53,208 nt of DNA from an uncultured Pelagibacteraceae bacterium (GTDB lineage: Bacteria; Pseudomonadota; Alphaproteobacteria; Pelagibacterales; Pelagibacteraceae): positions 1-53,208 of the forward strand of contig CACNXI010000003.1 of NCBI GenBank assembly GCA_902624345.1, read 5' to 3'. The notes under the pieces are model-generated. The model had not been told where the DNA came from, ran no database searches, and was given only the letters and a program-made list of their open reading frames with translations. The position numbers and the translations under genes were made by a program. Below, one piece after another: positions 41,959 through 50,590 of the stretch; positions within the stretch are counted from its first letter, which is position 1; every line of letters begins with the position of its first letter.

Positions 41959-43149
41959 CTACCTTTGCTGTCTTGTTCTAAATTTACCTTTGCTAACCTC
42001 TTTTTCTAAAAATGTTCCGAAGGCGTCCCCATTTGTATCGAATTCAACATTTGTAGCTCCCTCATAGTCAATTTTTTTTCCTTTTTTTAGAAGTTTTAAA
42101 CCTTTAGCAATCTCACCTGGATAAATTTTGGTACCTGGAGAATTGCTCACTGACACAATATTTTTAGATAAATTATTATTCGATTTAAAATTTTTCTCCT
42201 GCAAAGCAAGAATAAGTATAGCTGTTGCATCATAAGTTTCCCCGATAAATGGTCCTGAAGTATCAATGTTATTTTTTTTGGCAATTTTATAAAATGAGTT
42301 AATATTTTTGGTATTTGAACCTGGAATTATTCCAAATGAATTATTAATTAATTTGCCAAATTCTTTTTCAGTAGATTCATTAATCATCCTATCTGATAAA
42401 ATGAATTTTTCAAAAGCACCTGAGTCAAGAATTGACTTAATTAATCTTTCTCCATCTTGTTCAATTTCAGTAAAAATTGCAACAGCGTCTCCTCCTGCGG
42501 CAGCTAAGACTGACACTTCATTTGAAAGATCAGTTTTATTTATCTTTATGGGTACACTTACAGTAATTTCTACATTACTATCATAAAGTGTTTTTTTAAA
42601 ATTTCTCTCAAGTTCTTTTCCATAATTTGTGTCTTGGAATGAAACTGCAATACGTTTGATACCTCTATCCCTTGTAATTTTAGCTAAAACTTCACCATCT
42701 CTATTACTTGGAGCAGTGGTTCTAAAAAATAAGTTTTTTTCATCTAACATTGATAACAAAGGAGTAGTTGCTGACGGTGAAATCATAGGAATGTTTTTTT
42801 CATTAGCCGATCCCAAAAGAATTCCTTCAGATATTCCAGGGCAGGCAGCACCAATGATTCCAATAATATTATTTTTATTAATTGTTTTGTTTACTGATTT
42901 AATTTTGGACGTATCACATTTTGTATCTATTTTAATTGAATTGACCTTTTCCCCACCATTTAAAAATATTTTTGAGGAATTCGCCTCTGAAATTGCTAAT
43001 TCTGCTGAAGATGCCATACTCGAAACAATAGATTCTGTCGGACCAGTAAAACCAAGAGCTATACCGATTGTTTTTTCATTCGCCTTGGTTTCTATTTGAT
43101 TTCCTATCAAACAGAATAAAAAAAGAATACTTAGAATTTTTTTTCTCAT
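41959..43149 (-). CDS. ABC transporter periplasmic substrate-binding protein, LivJ/Peripla_BP_6 type (possible LppC/penicillin-binding activator-like)
   Basis: Signal peptide; IGIALGFTGPTESIVSSMASSAELAISEAN, GIIGAACPGISEGILLGSANEKNIPMISPSAT. Confidence 0.85.
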   Translation of the reverse strand: MRKKILSILFLFCLIGNQIETKANEKTIGIALGFTGPTESIVSSMASSAELAISEANSSKIFLNGGEKVNSIKIDTKCDTSKIKSVNKTINKNNIIGIIGAACPGISEGILLGSANEKNIPMISPSATTPLLSMLDEKNLFFRTTAPSNRDGEVLAKITRDRGIKRIAVSFQDTNYGKELERNFKKTLYDSNVEITVSVPIKINKTDLSNEVSVLAAAGGDAVAIFTEIEQDGERLIKSILDSGAFEKFILSDRMINESTEKEFGKLINNSFGIIPGSNTKNINSFYKIAKKNNIDTSGPFIGETYDATAILILALQEKNFKSNNNLSKNIVSVSNSPGTKIYPGEIAKGLKLLKKGKKIDYEGATNVEFDTNGDAFGTFLEKEVSKGKFRTRQQR

Positions 43150-43197
43150 GATTAGGTAAAATAAAAATATGCCAGTATTAAAAATTTTTCAATTAGG

Positions 43198-44052
43198 TTA
43201 TTTTACCTTTTGAATTAAAAACACAGATCCAACTACAATTATCCCTCCTAAAGTCATTATCAAACTAGGGATTTCATTAAATATTATATATGTTTGGATT
43301 AATCCAAATACAGGAAATAGAGCATAAAAGGGAAGAACTTTTCCTACCGGATAAAATTTATATAAATAAAATAAAGACATATGAGCGCCTATTGAAACAA
43401 TTAAACCAGAGTAAATTATAAAAAACCACATATCTAGCTGAATGTTCTTTAGAATAATCATTGTGTTTCCCTCAAAGAAAAATGATAAAAGTATTAATAC
43501 AACAAATCCAATTGATGCCATGAAAAAATTCGTATTTACTATGCTTAAATTATTTGTATCTCTACTAGCTACATTCGCAATAGCATAAAAGAATGCCATT
43601 AAAGCTGTGAGTACAAGTGCAAAAATATTGTTAATCAACTCTGGATCAAAACCAATAAAGATTATCCCCAAAAAAGATGTAATTACAAAAAACCATTTTT
43701 GAAAACTAAATTTTTCATTTAAAAAAAAATTACTTAAAATAATTGCAAATGGAATGGCAAGCTGAGATCCAATAATAACAGGAGATACTATATTAGACTC
43801 CTGTAGAGATAGATAAGTGAAACCTGTAACCCCAACACCCATAGAAAAAGAAAAAATAAACAAAGATTTCAAATTTTCTTTAGGGATCTTAAAATTAAAA
43901 AAGGGTAATAAACAAATTACGACTACTAACATTCTTAGCGATCCAAAAAGTAAAGGAGGTACATTTGTGTTTAAGACCAGTTTTCCAAAAACAAAGGCAC
44001 TTCCAAATAGTGCCATGATTAATAAAATTAATAAGTAATGTTTAATAGTCAA
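43198..44052 (-). CDS. EamA/DMT-superfamily transporter
   Basis: 284 aa; about 10 TM helices; ALFGSAFVFGKLVL, repeated EamA halves. Confidence 0.88.
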   Translation of the reverse strand: MTIKHYLLILLIMALFGSAFVFGKLVLNTNVPPLLFGSLRMLVVVICLLPFFNFKIPKENLKSLFIFSFSMGVGVTGFTYLSLQESNIVSPVIIGSQLAIPFAIILSNFFLNEKFSFQKWFFVITSFLGIIFIGFDPELINNIFALVLTALMAFFYAIANVASRDTNNLSIVNTNFFMASIGFVVLILLSFFFEGNTMIILKNIQLDMWFFIIYSGLIVSIGAHMSLFYLYKFYPVGKVLPFYALFPVFGLIQTYIIFNEIPSLIMTLGGIIVVGSVFLIQKVK

Positions 44053-44109
44053 AAAAATCCAATATTAAATTGATTTATAGAATGACATTCATATTTTTTA
44101 AGTTATCCT

Positions 44110-44862
44110 ATGTCAATTAATATGAATTCAAAAAAGATTAAAGCTCAATTTGCAAAAGAGACTAACCCGAAAGTGGGTTTAATTGTTTTATCGACCGACA
44201 ATATGATAGAAAAAGATTTCTCAAAAGTCTTAAGTGATAAACCAGTAGATTTATATGTTAATAGGATTAAAAATTATAATCCTGTAACAGCAGAAAATTT
44301 AAAAAAAATGACAGAAAACATTACTTCAGTTGCCGATAACATATTACCTGGTGAAAAAGTGGATTGTGTTGTTTTTGGATGCACATCAGGAACAATAGTC
44401 TCTGGTTTTGATAATATAAAAAAAAAAATTAATTTAGCAAAACCTAATGCCTTAGTTACGGCTCCAAGCACTGCAGCTTTAAATGCCCTAAAGAAAAAGA
44501 ACATTAAAAGAATATCTGTAGTCACACCATATATTAAGTCTTTAAATGATGATGTTGTAAATTTTTTTAAAGAAAATAACTTTGAAATAGTTTCTAATAC
44601 ATATTTTGATATTGAGTCAGATGTGGATATAGGAAAAGTAGACCAGAATAAATTGTTTGAGATATTATCTGAAATTAATCATAATCAAGCTCAGGCGCTA
44701 TTTGTTTCTTGTACTTCATTACCAGTTTTAAACATAATTGAAAAACTTGAAAAAAAATTAAATATGATTGTGTTATCAAGTAACCAAGCACTAATTTGGG
44801 AAACTCTAGAAAAAATAAATGAGAACAAATCTGTAACTGGATTTGGAAGTTTATTTAACTAA
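44110..44862 (+). CDS. Asp/Glu racemase / arylmalonate decarboxylase superfamily protein, EutA-like
   Basis: 250 aa; two catalytic-type cysteines in VVFGCTSGTIVSG and FVSCTSLPVLNII. Confidence 0.8.
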   Translation: MSINMNSKKIKAQFAKETNPKVGLIVLSTDNMIEKDFSKVLSDKPVDLYVNRIKNYNPVTAENLKKMTENITSVADNILPGEKVDCVVFGCTSGTIVSGFDNIKKKINLAKPNALVTAPSTAALNALKKKNIKRISVVTPYIKSLNDDVVNFFKENNFEIVSNTYFDIESDVDIGKVDQNKLFEILSEINHNQAQALFVSCTSLPVLNIIEKLEKKLNMIVLSSNQALIWETLEKINENKSVTGFGSLFN

Positions 44863-44870
44863 CTTTTTAT

Positions 44871-46037
44871 ATGAATTTCACAGTCAAAGAATATAAAAAT
44901 CGTCTTAAAAAAGTTCAATCAGAAATGCAAAAAAAAGGAATTGAACTTCTTATTTCACAGGATACTGCAAACATAAACTATCTGACAGGATATGATGCTT
45001 GGTCTTTTTATTATTCTCAATGTGTAATAGTTCATGTGAATTCTGATGAGCCCCTATGTTTTGTTAGAGCTCAGGATGCTGGCGGGGCTTTTATAACTAC
45101 CTACCTTAAAAAGGAAAATATCATTATATATGACGAAAAATATATTCATACCTGGCCGACCCATCCGTATGATGCGTTAGTTGATTTAATAAAGAAAAAA
45201 AAGTGGGACAAAATTAATATAGGAGTAGAAATGGATGCCCATTATTTCACAGCTTATTGTTATGAAAAGTTAAAAAAGGGATTACCTAACGCAAAAATTT
45301 TAGACTCTGAAAGATTAGTCAATTGGGTAAGAGTAGAAAAATCCATTGCTGAAATTGAATGTATGAAAAAGGCAGCAACTATTTCTGAGATGGCGATGAA
45401 AACTGCAATGGAAACAATAAGTCCAGATGTAAGACAATGTGATGCTGTTGCTGAAATTCAAAGAACCCTATTTAGAGGTACCCCAGAATATGGTGGTGAA
45501 TATGCAAGTATTGCAACTTTAATTCCTACTGGAAAAGGAACATCAGCTTCACATTTAACTGCTAGCGATAAAAAATTTGTTAATGGGGAAGCAACAATTA
45601 TTGAGTTATCAGGGACTTATAAAAGGTATCATGCTCCAATGGCAAGAACAATTAATTTAGGGAAGCCAGATCAAAAAAAACTTGATGCTATGAAAGCAAC
45701 TAATGAAGCTTTAGAGGAGGGTATTAACGCTAGTAAACCAGGTAATACCGCTAATGATGTTGCGGAAAAATTTTGGGGAGTCTTGGATAAGTATGAAATT
45801 AAAAAAGAATCTCGAACAGGTTACTCTATAGGTATTGGGTATCCACCAGATTGGGGCGAACACACTTTAAATATTTACAAAGGAGACATGACCGAATTAA
45901 AACCTAATATCTGTTATCACATGATTGCTGTTATGCAATTTGGTGATTGGGGAGTTGAGTCATCAGAGTCTATAAGGATAACTGAGAGTGGAAATGAACT
46001 TTTATGCAATTTTTCAAGAGATTTACACGTAAAATAA
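44871..46037 (+). CDS. M24/creatinase-fold hydrolase, DoeA/EutD (ectoine hydrolase)-like
   Basis: 388 aa; ISQDTANINYLTGYDAWSFYYSQ, IIELSGTYKRYHAPMARTINLG, GIGYPPDWGEHTLNIYKGD; M24 fold with most metal ligands substituted. Confidence 0.78.
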   Translation: MNFTVKEYKNRLKKVQSEMQKKGIELLISQDTANINYLTGYDAWSFYYSQCVIVHVNSDEPLCFVRAQDAGGAFITTYLKKENIIIYDEKYIHTWPTHPYDALVDLIKKKKWDKINIGVEMDAHYFTAYCYEKLKKGLPNAKILDSERLVNWVRVEKSIAEIECMKKAATISEMAMKTAMETISPDVRQCDAVAEIQRTLFRGTPEYGGEYASIATLIPTGKGTSASHLTASDKKFVNGEATIIELSGTYKRYHAPMARTINLGKPDQKKLDAMKATNEALEEGINASKPGNTANDVAEKFWGVLDKYEIKKESRTGYSIGIGYPPDWGEHTLNIYKGDMTELKPNICYHMIAVMQFGDWGVESSESIRITESGNELLCNFSRDLHVK

Positions 46038-46079
46038 GTTCTTGAAATAGATCTCAACAAATGTTTTAAACCTTATCTT

Positions 46080-47168
46080 ATGTCAAAGAACTTAGATTTT
46101 GTTAAATTCGATAAAGTTGACAAAAGTTACGATGGAAAGGTACTTGTTGTTAAAGATTTAAACTTAGACATTGCTGAAGGCGAGTTCATAACTATGTTAG
46201 GACCATCTGGATCAGGTAAGACAACTTGTTTGATGATGTTAGCTGGTTTTGAAACTCCTACAAACGGTGAAATTTACTTAGATAAAAATCCAATTTCAAA
46301 TATACCTCCACATAAAAGAGGAATAGGAATGGTCTTTCAAAACTATGCCTTGTTTCCTCACATGACAGTATACGAAAATTTAGCCTTTCCCCTAAAGGTA
46401 AGAAAATTTCAAAAGGATGAGATTGATAAGAAAGTAGACAAAGCTCTTTCAATGGTGTCGCTATCTGGTTTTGAACATAGAATGCCAGGACAGTTATCTG
46501 GTGGTCAACAACAAAGGGTAGCAGTTGCGAGATCTTTAGTGTTTGATCCCCAATTAGTTTTAATGGATGAACCACTTGGAGCTTTAGATAAAAATTTAAG
46601 AGAGAGCATGCAGTACGAAATTAAACATATTCATGAAAGCATTGGGGTTACGGTAGTCTACGTAACACATGATCAAAGTGAAGCATTAACAATGTCTAAT
46701 AGAATAGCAGTTTTCAATGATGGAAAAGTTCAACAATTATCTTCGCCTGATAAATTATACGAGGAACCTGTAAACTCTTTTGTAGCTGAATTCATTGGCG
46801 AGAATAACACTTTTGCGGGTCAAGTAACAAATATGTCAAAAGATCAGTGTAAAGTAAAATTGAGCGATGGCACAGAAATAATTGCTAATCCAGTATCTGT
46901 AACATCTAACGGTGACAAGACTACAGTATCATTAAGACCTGAAAGAGCTTTGATTAATACAAAAGAAAAAATGGACAATAATTTCAAAGGAAAGATTGAA
47001 GAGGTTATTTACCACGGAGATCATACTAGAGTAAGACTGGATCTACTTGGAAACAAAGAATTTATTTTAAAAGTTCCTAACAGTTCCGCCAATATGGACA
47101 TTAAGATGGGCAACCAAATTAATGTAAGCTGGAACAGTCATGATGCTAGAGCATTAGATCCAAAATAA
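46080..47168 (+). CDS. potA: ABC transporter ATP-binding protein, PotA-like
   Basis: MLGPSGSGKTTCLMMLAGFE Walker A, LSGGQQQRVAVARSL, VLMDEPLGALDKNLR; C-terminal TOBE region. Confidence 0.92.
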   Translation: MSKNLDFVKFDKVDKSYDGKVLVVKDLNLDIAEGEFITMLGPSGSGKTTCLMMLAGFETPTNGEIYLDKNPISNIPPHKRGIGMVFQNYALFPHMTVYENLAFPLKVRKFQKDEIDKKVDKALSMVSLSGFEHRMPGQLSGGQQQRVAVARSLVFDPQLVLMDEPLGALDKNLRESMQYEIKHIHESIGVTVVYVTHDQSEALTMSNRIAVFNDGKVQQLSSPDKLYEEPVNSFVAEFIGENNTFAGQVTNMSKDQCKVKLSDGTEIIANPVSVTSNGDKTTVSLRPERALINTKEKMDNNFKGKIEEVIYHGDHTRVRLDLLGNKEFILKVPNSSANMDIKMGNQINVSWNSHDARALDPK

Positions 47169-47223
47169 ACCTCAGGTTTAATTTTCAATTATTTAACCAA
47201 ATAAAACCCTATTTTAGCTAAAT

Positions 47224-47240
47224 GTCAGGTTGACTCTGAC
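47224..47240. promoter_or_regulatory. Inverted repeat overlapping the -35 element upstream of the PotD-like gene
   Basis: GTCAG-gttgact-CTGAC. Confidence 0.4.
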
Positions 47241-47258
47241 TTATTATCTTGCTGTAAT
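47230..47258 (+). promoter_or_regulatory. Sigma70-type promoter for the PotD-like gene
   Basis: TTGACT - 17 nt - TGTAAT; ggagg RBS before ATG at 47291. Confidence 0.55.
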
Positions 47259-47290
47259 TAGACTTTATAAAACGTTTAAACGGAGGAATA

Positions 47291-48406
47291 ATGAAAAAAC
47301 TAAGTAAATTGTTACTAGTTCTATCTTTTGCACTTTCTATCAGCTCATCAGCATTTGCAGTTACAGTTGCATCATGGGGTGGAGCTTATACAGAGTCACA
47401 AAAGCTAGGATATGGTGACCCTACTGCTAAGAAACTTGGTGTACCGATCAATTGGGTCGACTACTCAGGTGGATTATCAGAAATTAAAGCACAAAAAGAG
47501 GCTGGCAAAATTACGTGGGATATAATTGACGTATTTGCTATGGACACTATCACTGGATGTGACGAAGGTTTATTTGTTGAATTTGATTTTGACAAAGACT
47601 TCCCACCAGCTCCAGATGGAACAAAAGCAAGTAAAGACTTCTTTGCTCCAATGCCAAGTAAATGTGCTGTAGGAAACATTTTATATTCTTGGAACTACGC
47701 GTACAACACAAAGAATGTAAGCGGAACACCAAAAACTATAAAAGACTTCTTTGACACTAAAAAGTTTCCAGGAAAAAGAGCTATCTACAAAAGCGCTTTA
47801 ACAAATTTAGAGATTGCTTTAGCTGCAGATGGTATCAAACCAGGAAAAGGTGGAAAGAAAATCTACAAAGCTCTTGAGACAGAAAAAGGTGTTAACAGAG
47901 CAATGAACAAAATCAAAGCATTATGCACAGATCCTAACGGTGGATGTGTATTTTGGTCAGCAGGTGCTCAACCACCAGAACTATTAGTTTCAGGTGAAGT
48001 TGTTATGGCAACTGGTTGGAACGGAAGATTCTTCAACGCAGAAATCGGTGAAGGTGCTCCAATCAAACAAGTTTGGGATGGTCAAGGTCTTGACTACGAA
48101 TATTTCGTATTAGTTAAAGGTGGACCAAACGAAGCTGATGCTAAAAAAGCACTAGCGATGATGACAAGTACAGAAGGTTTAGCAGGAAGTGCAAAATACA
48201 TTGCATATGCACCTTGGAGAAAATCATCACTTAAAGTTATGGCAGCAGGTGAGCCATGGTACAAAGATGGTAAGACTAACATGGTGCCACAAATGCCAAC
48301 TGCGCCAGCAAACACTAAAAATTACTTCTTAGTAGATCCAATATTCTGGGCTGATAACGGTACAGAGCTTGGTGAAAAATGGGAAGCAATGAAAGCTGGT
48401 CTATAA
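47291..48406 (+). CDS. potD: ABC transporter periplasmic substrate-binding protein, PotD-like
   Basis: 371 aa; signal peptide SKLLLVLSFALSISSSAFA, VTVASWGGAYTESQ, WDIIDVFAMDTITGCDEG. Confidence 0.9.
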   Translation: MKKLSKLLLVLSFALSISSSAFAVTVASWGGAYTESQKLGYGDPTAKKLGVPINWVDYSGGLSEIKAQKEAGKITWDIIDVFAMDTITGCDEGLFVEFDFDKDFPPAPDGTKASKDFFAPMPSKCAVGNILYSWNYAYNTKNVSGTPKTIKDFFDTKKFPGKRAIYKSALTNLEIALAADGIKPGKGGKKIYKALETEKGVNRAMNKIKALCTDPNGGCVFWSAGAQPPELLVSGEVVMATGWNGRFFNAEIGEGAPIKQVWDGQGLDYEYFVLVKGGPNEADAKKALAMMTSTEGLAGSAKYIAYAPWRKSSLKVMAAGEPWYKDGKTNMVPQMPTAPANTKNYFLVDPIFWADNGTELGEKWEAMKAGL

Positions 48407-48442
48407 TTTTAAGTTTTAAAGACTAAAATTATATATTATATT

Positions 48443-48472
48443 AAGGGCGGTTATTTATAGCCGCCCTTTTTT
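48443..48472 (+). terminator. Rho-independent terminator between PotD-like and PotB-like genes
   Basis: AAGGGCGG-ttatttatag-CCGCCCTTTTTT. Confidence 0.9.
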
Positions 48473-48476
48473 ATTT

Positions 48477-49730
48477 ATGAGCAGTGAAACTGGAAAAATT
48501 TTAACGACAGACGGCATACCTCTTGAGGTAAGTCTAAAAAAAGCTGAAAGAAAAAATAAAATAAAAGCATTTCTTTTAGTAGCACCTCTATTACTATTTT
48601 TGCTTATTACATATATTTTCCCTATCGGCGACATGCTCATGAGGAGTGTGGATGACAAAATGGTTACTGAGATGTTGCCAAAAACATTCAAGTCAATGGA
48701 AAAATGGGATGGTAAAGAACTGCCGCCAGAAGAAGTTTTCGAATCTTTTTATTTGGATTTTCAAAAACTTGTTGAAGAAAAAAGAGATGGAAAACTTTCT
48801 ACACAATTAAATTATACAAAGAATGGATTTAAAAGTATTTTAAAAAAATTACGAAGAAAAGCAAAAAATTTTGAGGAAGGAAATTACAAAGAACAAATAA
48901 TGGCTGTCCATAAAAGATGGGCAGATGTTGAATATTGGCGAGCCATACAAAGACGTGCTCCTGCTTATACAAGTCAAAAATATTTAAAAGGAATTGACAT
49001 GTATAAAAACGAAGAGGGCAAAATTGTAAGTGTGGAAGAAGATCGAAGAGTTCATAGAATTTTATGGCTTAGAACTTTAGAGATAGCATTCTTTGTGACT
49101 CTTTTATGTTTTTTAATGGCTTACCCAATAGCCCATTTACTTGCTACCTTGCCAATGAAATATAGTAACCTATTAATGATTTGCGTACTTCTTCCATTTT
49201 GGACATCACTTTTAGTAAGAACCGCAAGTTGGATGATACTCTTACAACAACAAGGAGTTGTTAACGATTTTTTTGTTATGATAGGATTGGTCGCAGACGA
49301 TAGTAGACCAGAAATGATGTTTAATAAAACTGGTACCTATGTGGCAATGACACAAATATTGTTGCCTTTTATGGTTTTACCTTTGTACAGTGTAATGAAA
49401 ACAATATCCCCAAGTTTAATGAGAGCTGGAAAATCTTTAGGCGGAACTCCATTCGTTGCTTTTTGGAAAGTATACTTCCCTTTAACGATACCAGGTATTG
49501 GAGCGGGATGTTTACTGGTATTTATTTTAGCGATTGGATATTACATTACACCTGCATTAGTGGGAGGTGCATCAGGAACGTTAATTAGTAACCAAATCGC
49601 ATTTCACATGAAAAGTACCCTTGATTGGAGCTTTGCTTCAGCCATGGGTCTAATGTTACTTGCGGGAGTTTTAGCAATTTATTGGGTCTACAATAAACTT
49701 GTTGGAGTAGATAATATAAAACTAGGATAA
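48477..49730 (+). CDS. potB: ABC transporter permease, PotB-like, with long insertion after TM1
   Basis: 417 aa; KAFLLVAPLLLFLLITYIFPIGDML then about 150 aa charged segment, then core permease ending ...GKSLGGTPFVAFWKVYFPLTIPGI (EAA-type loop). Confidence 0.9.
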   Translation: MSSETGKILTTDGIPLEVSLKKAERKNKIKAFLLVAPLLLFLLITYIFPIGDMLMRSVDDKMVTEMLPKTFKSMEKWDGKELPPEEVFESFYLDFQKLVEEKRDGKLSTQLNYTKNGFKSILKKLRRKAKNFEEGNYKEQIMAVHKRWADVEYWRAIQRRAPAYTSQKYLKGIDMYKNEEGKIVSVEEDRRVHRILWLRTLEIAFFVTLLCFLMAYPIAHLLATLPMKYSNLLMICVLLPFWTSLLVRTASWMILLQQQGVVNDFFVMIGLVADDSRPEMMFNKTGTYVAMTQILLPFMVLPLYSVMKTISPSLMRAGKSLGGTPFVAFWKVYFPLTIPGIGAGCLLVFILAIGYYITPALVGGASGTLISNQIAFHMKSTLDWSFASAMGLMLLAGVLAIYWVYNKLVGVDNIKLG

Positions 49731-49732
49731 TT

Positions 49733-50587
49733 ATGGCACTACCAAAGTATACCGAGACACGTTATAGAGTTTGGCATTACTTCTATATTACTATTTGCTC
49801 ATGCGTATTTTTCTTTTTAATTGCACCTTTATTCGTAATATTTCCATTATCTTTTAATGCTGAGGAATTTTTAAGTTTTTCTGAAGGGATGAAAAACCTT
49901 GATCCTGATGCATTTTCTTTAAGATGGTACAAAGATATGATCTACGGGACAAAAAATCCATGGGGTCTTGCAGCAAAAAATAGTTTTATAATCGCTATAT
50001 TTGCAACACTCGGCTCAGTTATTTTAGGTACAGTTGCTGCATTAGGACTAAGCAGCAGACATATGCCATACAAGGGATTAATTATGGCTACTTTAATTTC
50101 ACCGATGATAGTGCCATTAATCATTTCTGGTGTTGCAATTTTTTTCTTTATGGCAAAAGCAGGACTTGCTGCTACACATACTGGAATTGTATTAGCGCAC
50201 ATTATTTTAGGAACACCTTTCGTTGTTATTACTGTAACAGCAACTTTATCAGGCTTTGACCACAGTGTTACAAGAGCTGCATCAAGCTTAGGCAGTGATC
50301 CAGTAAATACATTTATGAAAATTACACTACCATTAATTTTACCAGGAGTAATATCTGGAGGCTTGTTTGCTTTCGTTACATCTTTCGACGAAGTTGTTGT
50401 GGTTTTATTCTTAGCTGGTTTAGAAAATACAACAATTCCAATTCAAATGTGGACTGGCTTAAGAGAGCAGTTAAGCCCAACAATATTAGCTGTTGCGACA
50501 TGTTTAATAATTTTATCTACATTAATTCTTGTTACAGCTGAGCTATTAAGACGAAGATCTGAAAGGCTTAGAGGAATAAATAGATAA
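49733..50587 (+). CDS. potC: ABC transporter permease, PotC-like
   Basis: 284 aa; 6 TM helices; RAASSLGSDPVNTFMKITLPLILPGVISG (EAA loop). Confidence 0.92.
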   Translation: MALPKYTETRYRVWHYFYITICSCVFFFLIAPLFVIFPLSFNAEEFLSFSEGMKNLDPDAFSLRWYKDMIYGTKNPWGLAAKNSFIIAIFATLGSVILGTVAALGLSSRHMPYKGLIMATLISPMIVPLIISGVAIFFFMAKAGLAATHTGIVLAHIILGTPFVVITVTATLSGFDHSVTRAASSLGSDPVNTFMKITLPLILPGVISGGLFAFVTSFDEVVVVLFLAGLENTTIPIQMWTGLREQLSPTILAVATCLIILSTLILVTAELLRRRSERLRGINR

Positions 50588-50590
50588 AAA

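Noticed and set aside
42629-43099. 156-aa ORF on the + strand antisense to the LivJ-type SBP
   Set aside because: Mirror-frame ORF within a clear coding gene, no motif, no plausible RBS context.
44871-46037. Annotation as ordinary Xaa-Pro aminopeptidase
   Set aside because: The metal-ligand Asp residues in the M24 motif appear substituted, arguing for a creatinase/DoeA-like enzyme.
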